Assembly (NCBI RefSeq): GCF_002813555.1
Contig: NZ_CP025057.1
Location: forward strand, 558,001 to 622,000
Reading direction: 5' to 3'
Length of the DNA stretch: 64,000 bases
DNA from: Spiroplasma floricola 23-6
GTDB taxonomy: Bacteria; Bacillota_I; Bacilli_A; Mycoplasmatales; Mycoplasmataceae
Shown in pieces: positions 45,613 through 55,966 of this stretch. How positions within the stretch are numbered: the stretch's first letter is position 1; each line of letters starts with the position of its first letter. A program made the position numbers and the translations under genes. The notes under the pieces are model-generated. The model saw only the letters and a list, made by a program, of their open reading frames with translations, did not search any database and was not told the origin of the DNA.

Positions 45613-45908
45613 TGCTTTTTTAAAATATCATTCTCCTTAATTAATTCCTTATTGTAATCAAATAGAATTCCTACAAACAGATCATTTGCCTTTTGAGATA
45701 TACTGTAATCTATTTTATAAGGTAAACGAGTTTTTGAATCACCAATATCTGTATTTTTGTATTTGTTTATTATTGTTCCAATTGATCCTGTAGTTGAGTT
45801 AAATTTTAATGCTATTTCCTTTAGAGAATAACCATTCAAACTTAATTCAATAATTTTTTCTTTTTCTTCTTGAGTTCACTTTCTAAACTTTTGTCCTTTT
45901 TTTGCCAT
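45579..45908 (-). CDS. IS3-family transposase, OrfA
   Basis: 109 residues to the TAG at 45579-45581 if TGA is read as Trp (a TGA at 45609-45611 would end it in the standard code). MAKKGQKFRKWTQEEKEKII and NGYSLKEIALKFNSTTGSIGTIINKY form the HTH that binds the IS ends; the C-terminal leucine-zipper part ends in ENDILKKQW. It overlaps orfB by 34 bases with the slippery heptamer inside the overlap. Confidence 0.88.
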
Positions 45909-46000
45909 ATACTTTATCCTTTTCTATTATTGTATAAAAACTGTTGCCTAAATGGGGGGAACATTCAAATTGATAAATTAAAATTTATTCAACTTATCTA

Positions 46001-46026
46001 TTGCTTTTTTTTTTTTTTTTTATTTA
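46001..46026 (+). promoter_or_regulatory. Poly-T spacer promoter of lipoprotein 46114
   Basis: TTGCTT at 46001-46006, a run of 17 T (46005-46021), then TATTTA (14-nt spacer) or TAACAT at 46025-46030 (18-nt spacer). ACAATTTGAATT at 46038-46049 matches the box found behind the other copies. The lipoprotein ATG is ~70 bases on. Confidence 0.55.
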
Positions 46027-46113
46027 ACATAAAAATAACAATTTGAATTTAAGAGTAAAAAACTAAGGGCGCTTATTTGTTTTTTCATTTATTTATTTTA
46101 AAAAGGAGAAAAA

Positions 46114-47985
46114 ATGAAAAAATTATTAAGTGTATTGGCAACAATTGGTTTTGTATCGTCATCAACTGTTAGTGTAGTTGCTTGTGGTACAAAAGAGAAA
46201 TCTAAAGATACTTCTAAACCAGAAGAGCCTAAAAAAGAAGATTTAAATGATATTATAAGAGATTTTCAATCTGAAGTTACAAAAATTTACAATAATCATA
46301 TGAAAAGTGAAGTTATTGGAAATCTTATAGGTCTACAAGAAACAGAAAAAAACTATTTGTTTATTAAAAAGGATAATATAATAGCTTTTTCAAATAAAGA
46401 AAAAGATATAACAGCTGAAAATAAAAAACAAATAGAAAATGATGAAAATTTAATTTTAAGATCAAAATTATTGGCAGAAAAATTAAATGAGTTAAAAAAA
46501 GTAAATAGATATAAAGTTATTTTAGATGATGTTGACTCTATTTTTGATGGAATAGAAGTTATTTATAATGATAATTTTAAAATAAAATCAGGTGAGTTAT
46601 CTCAAGGAGTTTATATTGGAAACCTTATAAATGAATATAAAGTGAATATAAAATATAAAGGAAAAAATGATATTGAGAAATTTGAAATTGGAGATACTTT
46701 AAAATATACTTCAACAGATGATGAAACATTTAAAGTAGCAGGAGATAATCTAGCAAAAAATATTGAAAAAGATTTTTTAGTTTCAAATGAAATGAAAAAA
46801 TACTCTAATTTTGAGTGAAAGAATATAAAAAATAGTAAAAATTTTTATGAAGGGTATGGAGAATTTTCAAATGAAATAAAAAATTATATAAATTCAAATG
46901 ATGAATATAAAAATAGTTTAATTAGTTTTATTAAACAAAATTATTTTAAAAGTTTTGAAAATTTAAATTTAAATTTTAATCAAAGCAATATTTATATGGA
47001 TTCAAGTTTTAGAAATAATTTATTAAATGTATTTGAAACTAAAAGTGCAACCTCTTTTGAAGATTATACAAAGTCAGATCAAAATTCTGAGAAAATTTTT
47101 AAAACTATTTTTAGAAATGATCCAAATAGTGAATCAACTAAACAAGTTCTAAAAGAATTATATTTTACAAGTAATAATATGGATAAATGAAATAAAGAGC
47201 TAATTACTTTAAAAAGTAATTATCTTAAAAATTTAAAATTAACAGATCAACAAATTAACTTAATTGAAAAATCAAATGAATATATTAGTGCAGATTCAAT
47301 AGGGAATATTAAATTAAAAGGGGCAACTATTACAATAGGTTCAGGAGTTAATAAATATATTCATGAATTGCCTGATTTTAATTTATCTGTAACATATAAT
47401 GCTTCTTCAAAAGTTGAAGAAAAAATTGACTTTTTAAGTGAGTTTACTTCAAAAGTAATAATAAAAGGTATGCATAATTTTTATGGAATGGATTCAAATT
47501 TTAAATATCCAGAGTTTAATTCTGATCAAGATTATTTAATGAATATCGGAGATAAAGAATTAATTAATTTTATGAAAGAATATATTAAGTCTAATCCTTC
47601 AAAATCAGGAGGTTTAGTTCGTCTATGATGAAGTCTTTGAAATGATTTAGATTATCAAAAAACTAAGGAGTTTATTAGTAATTTAAATATTTTTAATATG
47701 TTGTTAACTAATAACCTGAAATCAGTCTATTTAATTAATTCAAACCTTTCAAATAATATCAAAGATATTTCAAATTCAACTCAGGAAACTTATTGAAATA
47801 ATAAAATTGAATATGTTTTAAACGAAAATGATATATCTTTTATTCCTGCAAAAAGTGGAGCAAAAGATAAAATTCCTGACACTATTACATTTAAATTGGG
47901 TTATTTAGCAATTAACTTTAAATATGAAAAATTATTTAATTTATCTGAAAATCAAGAAGCAAAAGCATTTATTAAATTTGTGTAG
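46114..47985 (+). CDS. Lipoprotein, KIYNNH paralogous family
   Basis: 623 residues. Signal MKKLLSVLATIGFVSSSTVS with Cys24 (VVAC), then a charged linker (EEPKKED). Shared blocks with the next gene: NELKKVN(R/K)YKVILDDVDS, GNLI/GNVI...YKG and TLKYTST-type repeats; the lipoprotein at 24177 is a more distant copy. No catalytic motif is recognised. It is anchored at the outer face. Its 5' control is the poly-T promoter at 46001 and its 3' end the hairpin at 48007. Tandem copies with near-identical signals suggest duplication and possible antigenic variation. Confidence 0.88.
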
Positions 47986-48006
47986 TTTAAAAATAAATTT
48001 TTAAAG

Positions 48007-48046
48007 AAAAGTCAAAAAAGTTGACTTTTTTTTTTTTTTTTATAAT
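48007..48046 (+). promoter_or_regulatory. Overlapping terminator and poly-T spacer promoter between two lipoprotein genes
   Basis: AAAAGTCAA / TTGACTTTT forms a perfect 9-bp stem (loop 48016-48020) running into 16 T: a textbook terminator for the gene at 46114. The same bases also give a -35 (TTGACT, 48021-48026), a 14-nt T-only spacer and a -10 (TATAAT, 48041-48046). TCAATTTGAATT follows at 48055-48066. The next lipoprotein starts 60 bases later. Confidence 0.65.
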
Positions 48047-48105
48047 TAGCAATATCAATTTGAATTGTTTTATTTGTTTTTATAGCTCTTTAAAAAGGAG
48101 GAAAA

Positions 48106-49902
48106 GTGAAAAAATTATTAAGTGTATTGGCAGCAATTAGTTTTGTATCATCTTCAACTGTTAGTGTAGTTGCATGTGGTACAAAAGAAAAACCAAAGGA
48201 ATCAAAACCAGAAGAGCCAAAAAATGATATGAATGAGGTTATTCAAGATTTTAAAAAGGAAGTTACAAAAATATGAACACAACACTACGAAAAAGAAGTT
48301 GCAAATAATCTAATTACTATAGAAGATGTTAAAAATGATTACAAATTTTTAAATAAAGAAAATATTCAAAAGTATTCGAAACCTGAAAATAAAGATAAAT
48401 TAACAGTTGAAGAGAAAAAACAATTTACAAATGATGTGGAAAAATTATTTAAAGCTAAATTACTAAAGCAACAATTAAACGAGCTGAAAAAAGTAAATAA
48501 ATATAAAGTTATTTTAGATGATGTTGATTCAGTTTTTGAACATGTAGAGTTACTTTTTAATGATAATTTTGAAATTAATTCAGGAGAAATTATTAAGGGA
48601 AGTTATATTGGAAATGTGATTGTTGATTATAATATTGTAATTCAATATAAAGGACTTAACGATGTTGAAAAATTTAAACAATCAGGAACAATGAAGTATA
48701 CTTCAACTAAAAGTGAGTCTTTTAAAAAAGTTGGAGATTCAATGTATAAAAATATTGCAAAAGATATGTTCACTTCGCAAGAAACTTTAAAATATGTAAA
48801 CTTGAAGTGAAATGAAATTAAGAATAAAAGCAAAGATTCAGATGCTTATGTAAATTCAAACAATGAGTTAAAAAATTATTACAATAGCAATGAAGATTTT
48901 CATCAAGCTTTATTAAATTTAGTTAAAGAGAAGTACTTTAAAGATAGTTTTCCAACATTAGAAATTAATTATAGTAAAAAAAGCATATATAGATCAAATA
49001 ATTTTTTAGAAGAAAACAAAAAATATTTAATTGTAAATAACTTTGATAAAGAAAATAGTATAAATTTGAGACAAAAGGATAGTAGAGAAATAATATCAAA
49101 AATTCTTTTAGGAGATGAAGAAGTAATAAAAGAAAATTTAAAATCAGATATATTTAACTCAAGAACTTTGCAAAAAAATAGAGTTAAATATAGAGCTACT
49201 CAAGATCAATTTTTAAAAGAGTTTTTAAATACTCAAGAAGTAGAAAATTATAAAATAAGTGATAGTTATCAATTTGCCATAGCAATGGGTTATGCTGATT
49301 TTATTGGACCAGTTATTAAAATTGGAGAGAAAGAAAATTCTTATATGCACAAACTTCCTGATTTTAAATTAGCTATTTCTTATTCAATGAATGGTGAAAA
49401 TGATGAAATCAGTGAAAGTCTTATAGATTTATCACTAAAATTATTTAATGTTTATAAAAAAATTTGAGCACCTAGCATAGTGACAGATACAAAATATTTA
49501 TTTAACATAAATTATAAACAACAAAATATTTGAAATGAATTTAATACTCGTTATAGTCGTTTATTAGCTAGAAGAGTTAATGATTTTTTAAATAATTATA
49601 ATTCTTTTTATTTTATAGAGTTAGAAAAGAATTTGAATTTATTAAATATGACAAGAAATACTTTTAATAGTTCTAATTTCTTTTACTCAATAAATGTCGA
49701 TAATTTTGAATCAAATTTAGCTGATATATCTTTTTTTAATAAAAGTAGTAGTAAATATTACTTTGAAGTAGAAGAACAAATTGGTACTGATAACAAAGTT
49801 AACTTTTTTGATACAGTTAATTATTTAACTTTTGATCTATTTGGAATAGTAAAAATGAATATTTATTTTACTAAAGAAATTAGACAAGCAATCTTTTTTT
49901 AA
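48106..49902 (+). CDS. Lipoprotein, KIYNNH paralogous family (tandem copy)
   Basis: 598 residues from a GTG start at 48106, 1 base after AAAAGGAGGAAAA, an excellent ribosome site; no other start fits the signal MKKLLSVLAAISFVSSSTVS (Cys24 in VVAC). KKVNKYKVILDDVDS and MKYTSTKSESFKKVGDS align with the lipoprotein at 46114. The C-terminus (VNYLTFDLFGIVKMN) matches the end of the extended frame of 24177. No enzymatic motif seen. Its promoter is embedded in the upstream gene's terminator. Confidence 0.88.
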
Positions 49903-49930
49903 AATAGATACTTTAAAATAAGTTAAAATT

Positions 49931-49956
49931 AATAGGTGTATTTGCACCTATTTTTT
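49931..49956 (+). terminator. Intrinsic terminator
   Basis: AATAGGTG / CACCTATT stem, 6-nt loop, T6, just after the second tandem lipoprotein. Confidence 0.85.
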
Positions 49957-50100
49957 CATTATCAATTTAAAAGTAGTTTGAAATTTTTTTAAATCACCTT
50001 AATTATTTTTTAAAAGATGAATATGGTCAAAAAATAGTGAAATGCCTCTATTTTCAAACTAAAGAAAGTGTTATATTAATATAAAAGAGGGAGTAAAAGA

Positions 50101-50688
50101 ATGAAAACAGTTGTAATTATTGCTAATCCAAAACCTAATAGTTTTAATCATGCAATTTCAAACTCTGTTGTAGCAGGTTTAAAAAAAGCAAATAAGAAAT
50201 ATGAAATTTGAGACTTGTATGAAATGAAATTTAATCCAATAATAAGCAAAGAAGAATTTGAATTATTTGGTTATGCAGAATATGATGGAACACTAGAACA
50301 TTTTATGAATGTATTAAGAGATGAATGTGAACAAATTGTATTAATTTATCCAATAGTTTTTTTTGAAATGCCTGCTATTTTAAAAGGATTTCTAGATAGA
50401 GTCTTTATTGGAACTTTAATTAAAGAAGGAGAGGATCCAATTAATTGAATGCCTTCAATTAGTATAGAAAAGACTTTCATTATTGAAACATCTCTTGGAG
50501 ATATGTGATCTCTTGCAGGTAATCAAAATAGAAAGCAAAATGAAGTTCTTACAGCACAAATAATGAGAAGAATTGGATTAAACAATCCTATTATAGAAAT
50601 ATATAAAAATTTGGCTACATCAACTTTAGAAGAACGTGAAGAATTTCTAAAAAGAATAGAGCAACAATTTTCATCATTTAATATTTAA
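50101..50688 (+). CDS. NAD(P)H-dependent oxidoreductase, flavodoxin-like fold
   Basis: 195 residues, the size of KefF/MdaB/NQO1-type quinone reductases. VVIIANPKPNSFNHAISNSVVAGL is the FMN-binding first loop, IVLIYPIVFFEMPAILKGFLDRVF is the conserved YP...P..LK.ffDRV core, and TFIIETSLGD the later FMN contact. Such enzymes transfer two electrons from NAD(P)H to quinones or azo compounds. Monocistronic; AAAGAGGGAG precedes the ATG. Substrate unknown. Confidence 0.9.
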
Positions 50689-51038
50689 AATAAGGTAATT
50701 AAAAAAGATCATTAATACATTATATTCATTAAATCTAAATTTTGTAATTTTTCTAGAATTTATAGTCTTATTATCTTTTTTAATTTTTTTGTTACTTGAT
50801 TTAATTTTCTCACTTTATGATATTGGATACATTTTCAAGTTTTAATAAATAATACAAGTTTATATTATTTATTTCAAAAATACTATATTTAAAAAATTTC
50901 TGTATATACACAAAATTTAATAAATTAATATCCTTTTCTTTAAAATGTTTAAATTTAAAAATATTTTTAAGAAAAAAGTAAAAGTATTTAGTGACACTTC
51001 TCTTGTTATAATTTTTAACAAATTAGGGGATAAAATAT
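50689..51038. other. Gene-free stretch with lipoprotein promoter
   Basis: About 350 bases with no gene. A TATAAT at 51007-51012 in the TTGTTATAAT form and AGGGGAT before the next ATG are the only signals seen. An open frame overlapping the end is a shadow of the lipoprotein gene. Confidence 0.5.
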
Positions 51039-53681
51039 ATGAAAAAAATATGAAACATTTTTATTGCCATAGCGCTTATAGTTACACCATTTTCATACGT
51101 CTTAGCATGTACTTGAAAGTCAACACAAGAAGAACTTAAATTTTGAGAAAATAATTATCAATATGGACCTCAAAAAGAATTTAAAACTCAAAGTGCTTCA
51201 AATAATCAATATATAGATTATTTTTTTGGAAAGCCAGAATTCAATTATGCAACTTATCTGATAGAAGCAAACAGTGTTGAAGAAACAATAATTTCTGAAA
51301 CAGTTAAATTTAATGGGGATTTAGAAAATGTTAAAAAAACACCACTAAATCAATCAGAATTAAAGTTATGAAAAAATGATACTCAATCAACGCAATTAAT
51401 ATTGTTTAAAGAAAATAGTGAAGATGTAATTAGTGATTTAAAAATTGAAATATTAAATTCTAAAGATGAAGATATAGAAATTAATGCCAATTTTATTAAA
51501 CCTATAAAAGCAAAAAATACAATTAATAATATATATAATCCAGCTTCACCAAAAGCAGTTTTCTACAATTATGATGAAATAGCTACTAATGAACTATCTT
51601 CAATTAAATTGGATTTTCAACCATTATTAATAACTGCAAAAACAAATGATCAAACACAAGTTGGTAAAAGAGATGTTAATTTTAAATTGACTTTCAAAGC
51701 CAATAGTGTAGAGCAACAAATTGATTTTCGTCAAGAGTTAAATGTTGTTGATATGAATATTAATCGAGCAAATGAACAAATTAATGCTATCAGTTCTGAT
51801 TCAATGTCTTTTCCAACATCATCACAAAAATTTGTTTTAAAACAATTTGATAAAGTGATAACAAAGAAAAGCATTAATTTAAGTCAAAAAGAATATGACA
51901 ATTTATTTAATTTAACTGAACAAGAAATTTTAAAAATTATTAAAGATAATAATATAAGTATGCCTTCAGATACTAAAATTATTAGATGAGAAGATGAAGA
52001 AAATGAAGGCGAAATTTTTAGAAAAGATAAAGATAATAAACATGTTAGCATTTTAATTCAATCAGATACTTACTTTGTAACAAATAAAGCTGCAAATAAA
52101 ATAAATGGTCAAGACAATCCAACAGATAAAATTCAAATTTATTTTAATAATCCTAATCCTAATCCTAATCCTAATAAAAGTATAAATAAAACAAAAGGAT
52201 ATGATCAGTCAGTTTATGTTAAACCAACTTTCAAAAATGATTCAGTAACTAGTGTTTTTTCAAATCCAGATAAAAACTATTCAAGATTGGTAAATTATAA
52301 AAATAGTTTACATGATTTTTTAGTAAAAGAAGATAATGAAAATGAAAATAGAAGTTTAGATAATAAATATGGTAGAAAATTTAGTCAATTAAAGCAAGAA
52401 AATAATGCAAAATATGGCTATGTGCCAAATTTTGGTTTAGGTTATATCAAATATACAGCAACAAATAATAATTTAAAAACTGTAGATGATTTTTGATCTT
52501 CAGTTGATAAAAATAATTTAGCAGATATCTTCAATGAGGATTTAGAATGAAGTATTAATTTTGATATCCTTGATGAATATATGAACTTTTTAAATGAAAG
52601 TGGTTATGAAAAAATATTCATACCAGTTACTGCAAGAAATGCCAATCCCTTTAACTTTTATTATAAAACAGATATTGATGCAATTAATCAAAGTGGGGGA
52701 AATGCTCAACAAAAAGTATTGGCAAATATTACTTATAAAAATAAATTTATAGATCCTAGTGGCAATATTTCAAAAGATTATGAAGTATTAAGAGATGAAA
52801 TTATTGCCATTTTAACTAAAAACTTAGTAACTCATATAAATAAAATTAAAGCAAATAATAGCTCAACTTATTATGATGCTTATAATAATATTGATATTTA
52901 CTATTCTTTTGATGAAACTAAACAAGAAATTAATGAAAAAGTAATTGACACTTATCAATTAGAAGATCCAGAGAATTTAATTAAAACACATGCTTATATT
53001 GGATGAGAATTTGAAGTTGAAGACTATTATAATGTGGATGAATTAGAACAAAAATTTAATCCTTATGATGAAATTACTTTACAACAAAGAGAGTATATTT
53101 TTAATTATGAAAAGGGCAGTCAAAAAGATGTTAGTAACTTTAGAAAATTAGTTGAAGATCGTCACAGTCAAGAAAAAAATACAAGATTTTATTCTTCATG
53201 ACAAAATTTTCCTGGAGGATATTTATCTTCAGTGCCAGGAGATTTAACTTGATCTACTTTAATGGCATATAAATATGGAACAAATGGATTTGATCGTTTC
53301 CAATTAGATGGATTTTATTCAAATGATATATCCTTAGATGGCTATATTTTGGGCCATCCTCATGAACCAGCAGATGCATCACTTATTTATCCTGGAGATA
53401 GTGAAAAAATTTATGATAGTTTAAGATTAGTAAACCTTCAAAATGGAATTAAATTAGTATGAAAATTAATTACTCTTGAACAAGAAAATAAAATTTCTGC
53501 TCAAGATGCTTTAAAAATTAGAAATTATATTAAATGAAACAATGATATAAGATCAAATATTGAATATAAATGAACAACAAATTTAAATGATACTATTACA
53601 ATCAACAATTTTGATAGTGAAAATGATACTGTTTATACTCAAATATTTAAAATTAAAGAGTTTGTTAATATGTTTAGTTAA
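51039..53681 (+). CDS. Lipoprotein with DUF4091/GH123-like glycoside hydrolase domain
   Basis: 880 residues. Lipoprotein signal with Cys24 (YVLAC). The N-terminal ~350 residues are beta-rich (IDFQ/TFKANS-type strands). Residues ~500-870 resemble DUF4091/GH123-like hydrolases: LVTHINKIKANN..., IYYSFDET with the probable Asp625-Glu626 catalytic pair, then SSWQNFPGGYLSSVPGDLTW, MAYKYGTNGFDRFQLDGF, and the C-terminal LIYPGDSEKIYDSLRLVNLQ that matches the YPG...SIRLE-LRDG ending of DUF4091. GH123 enzymes remove N-acetylgalactosamine. A (NP)4 repeat sits at 52149-52175. Surface glycan cleavage is inferred; the assignment is from remembered motifs. Confidence 0.7.
52149..52175 (+). repeat. In-frame AATCCT hexamer repeat, four units plus AAT
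   Basis: Encodes NPNPNPNPN in the lipoprotein. Changes in unit number would keep the frame, so only linker length would vary. Confidence 0.85.
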
Positions 53682-53724
53682 AATGGTTTTCTAATAGTGA
53701 AAGTAAATTTATATAATAAAAAGT

Positions 53725-53750
53725 AAACATAGATAAAATCTATGTTTTTT
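53725..53750 (+). terminator. Intrinsic terminator
   Basis: AAACATAGAT / ATCTATGTTT stem, 3-nt loop, T6, ~45 bases after the glycosidase lipoprotein. Confidence 0.85.
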
Positions 53751-53853
53751 TATTAAATATTTATTTAATAATTTTAAATTATTTTGTTTTGTTAGAATGA
53801 GTAATTAAAACTCATAGTTGTTATAATAAATAAAGCAAAAGGAGTTTTGTAAG

Positions 53854-54390
53854 ATGACAAATAAAGATGTTTTAATTATTGTTGTAGTTTCAACATGACT
53901 TATTGGCGTATTAATTACAGGACTTTTAGCATTAATTTTTAAAGATAAATTTAAAAATTTCAAAGAACAAAATATATTAATTCAATCTCAATTAAAACAA
54001 GAAAGTAGTAATTTCAAGTTAAAGGAAGTTGAAATTAACTTTAAATTACCAAAAGAGGAAAAGTGTTTTTTTTATGAAAAAAATATTAACTTATTTAAAG
54101 TAAAATTAAATAATAAAAAAGCAAAGCAAAATTATAAAAAAGAGTTAAAAGAATCTAAACTTAACTGTTCAATATATGTTACAAATAAAAGAATAATGAT
54201 TCAATTAAATGATCAGTATTTTCAATATTATATAAAAAATACTCTTTATTGCAATTATCTTTTAGTTTATTTTAAAAGAAATTGACTAAATTCAATTCAA
54301 TTAGAAATAAATGAAGATAAATATATTATTTTAAGTCAAAATTTTAATTTATTGTTAACAGTTAAAGAGTTAAATAAAAAGGAGAAATAA
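53854..54390 (+). CDS. Hypothetical single-pass membrane protein
   Basis: 178 residues, not recognised. One N-terminal membrane segment (VLIIVVVSTWLIGVLITGLLALIF) then a basic cytoplasmic domain with alternating beta-like strands (CSIYVTNKRIMIQLND, FQYYIKNTLY), a pattern that resembles PH-like or GRAM-like folds by eye. GCAAAAGGAG lies upstream and a TATAAT at 53822-53827. An inverted repeat ATGAGT / ACTCAT (53797-53815) overlaps the promoter area. It shares an operon with the next gene (4-base gap). Confidence 0.65.
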
Positions 54391-54394
54391 AGAA

Positions 54395-54952
54395 ATGTTA
54401 TATTCAAGTGTATGAACAAGTAGTGTGATTACTGGCTATATTTTAATGTCATTTACAACATTAGCATTATGTTTTTTCTTTGCAAATCACTTTAAAAGAT
54501 TGAAAAAAATGAAACTTATCTGACCTGAAAATAAATACTTAAATAAAAAAATGTATAATTTTTTTAATTTATATATATTTGTAGGATTCATTCCAATGTT
54601 TTTAGTAATGTCAATTTTTTTTGCAATAAGTTTAATATTTAGAAATATTCAATTATTAGGAATTATATTCACATTTTGCTATTTAGCTTATACTGTTCAA
54701 CTTTTTTTATATATAATTCTTTTAAACAATAAACAATCTTCAATTGTTGCTTTTGAATATGAAAATCAATTAATTTTATTTAATGAAGTAATAAAATTAG
54801 AAGATATTGTCGATATTAGTCACAATCTTAAAAGAACCATTATTTTTATTACATTTAAAGATGAAAAACAGTTAGAAGATATTATAAAACTTAATTATAA
54901 TTGAAGATTATTTGATTTTTTGAAAGGTCTAAACTTGAAAATAAACAATTAA
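54395..54952 (+). CDS. Hypothetical membrane protein
   Basis: 185 residues, unrecognised. Three or four membrane segments (~10-30, 57-82, 88-112) precede a ~70-residue soluble tail whose short strands (SSIVAFEYENQLILFNEV, RTIIFITFKDEKQLEDII) look PH-like, as in the upstream gene. TAAAAAGGAG, inside the previous gene, is the ribosome site. The two may be interacting membrane partners. Confidence 0.65.
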
Positions 54953-55002
54953 ATTGGAAAATTTGTTTTATAATTTAAGTAAGTTTAATAAGGAGTTTTA
55001 AA

Positions 55003-55326
55003 ATGCTAGAAAAATTATTAAATAAACAAGAAAAAGAGTTATTCTCTTTAAAAACTTTAAACAAAATTAAAAAACAAGATTTTAAAGCTTATTTAGATAT
55101 ACAAGAAAATATTTTAGAATCTCTTAAAAAACAAAGTCAATTAGATGTGAAATATACTAATGAAATTTTGAAAGAAAAAATTGTAAAGCAACAAAATTTT
55201 GTTAATAAATTAACTGTTTATTATAATGAAGTTATCTTAAAAAAAGAAAAACAAGTAGAAGAAGTTGACTTTATTACAGAAGAGTTTGAAAATATGATAA
55301 AAGAATTAGTGAAAATACAAAAATAA
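55003..55326 (+). CDS. Small hypothetical coiled-coil protein upstream of engB
   Basis: 107 residues, all-helical and Lys/Glu-rich with no signal or membrane segment. A TATAAT at 54969-54974 and AAGGAG 8 bases before the ATG indicate its own promoter and efficient translation. engB starts 19 bases after its stop, so the two are cotranscribed; a ribosome-related role would fit that neighbour but there is no motif to support it. Confidence 0.7.
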   Translation: MLEKLLNKQEKELFSLKTLNKIKKQDFKAYLDIQENILESLKKQSQLDVKYTNEILKEKIVKQQNFVNKLTVYYNEVILKKEKQVEEVDFITEEFENMIKELVKIQK

Positions 55327-55345
55327 AAGTGGAGAATAAAATATT

Positions 55346-55936
55346 ATGATAAAACAAGCAAAATTTATTACTTCTGCTGCCAATAAAAGTGGTTGATTAA
55401 AAGATAATATTCCTGAAGTTTGTTTTATAGGAAGAAGTAATGTTGGTAAATCTACTTTTATTAATGCTTTAACAAATCAAAATAAATTGGCAAAAACTTC
55501 ATCAACACCAGGAAAAACAAGATTGTTGAATTTTTTTGATATTAATAATAATCAATTTAGAATAGTTGATGCTCCAGGATATGGTTATGCAAGAGTTAAT
55601 CATGATCAAAAATTAGCTTTTGCCAAAATGATGGATGAATATTTAATAAATAGAGAAGAGTTAAAGTTTATTTGTCAGTTAGTAGATTTAAGACATCCTC
55701 CAACAAAAGATGATATTGAAATGTATAAGTTTTTTAAACACCATAAAATTAAAGTTTTTATTGTAGCTACGAAAAAAGATAAATGTAAAAAAAATGACAT
55801 TCAAAAAAATGAAAAAATAATAAAGCAAAATTTGGAATTTGATTCAAATGATAAATTTTTGTCAGTTTCATCAACAGAAAAAAATAACTTAGATAAAGTT
55901 TATGACATTTTTATAGAAATGTTTGAAATGAATTAA
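55346..55936 (+). CDS. engB: Ribosome biogenesis GTP-binding protein EngB/YsxC
   Basis: 196 residues. G1 GRSNVGKST, G2 in STPGKTRLLNFF, G3 DAPGYGYARV, G4 ATKKDK and G5 VSSTEKNN are present and in the YihA/YsxC order. EngB is an essential GTPase for 50S subunit assembly. AGTGGAGAAT precedes the ATG. Follows the 107-residue protein in one operon and is followed 30 bases on by the carrier gene. Confidence 0.95.
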
Positions 55937-55966
55937 TAAATAATTTTAACAATAGGAGAGATAGCA

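Larger units (their letters stand above)
44723..45962 (-). mobile_element. IS3-family insertion sequence, apparently intact
   Basis: 1,240 bases bounded by inverted repeats: GTTCCCCCCAAATTGGG on the left and the complement of GTTCCCCCCATTTAGG on the right (10 bases perfect, then partial). It carries orfA and orfB on the minus strand with a slippery A6G heptamer between them. The left end folds into ACGTTCCC / GGGAACGT followed by 16 T, which would stop rightward transcription from nrdG. No clear target duplication is seen (AAC against ATT). It lies between nrdG and the promoter of the lipoprotein at 46114. Confidence 0.85.

Noticed and set aside
44715-45970. Target-site duplication of the IS element
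   Set aside because: The 3-4 bases flanking the two ends do not match (AAC against ATT).
50945-51139. Open frame of 64 codons overlapping the start of the large lipoprotein
   Set aside because: It has no ribosome site and runs in another frame of a clear lipoprotein signal.
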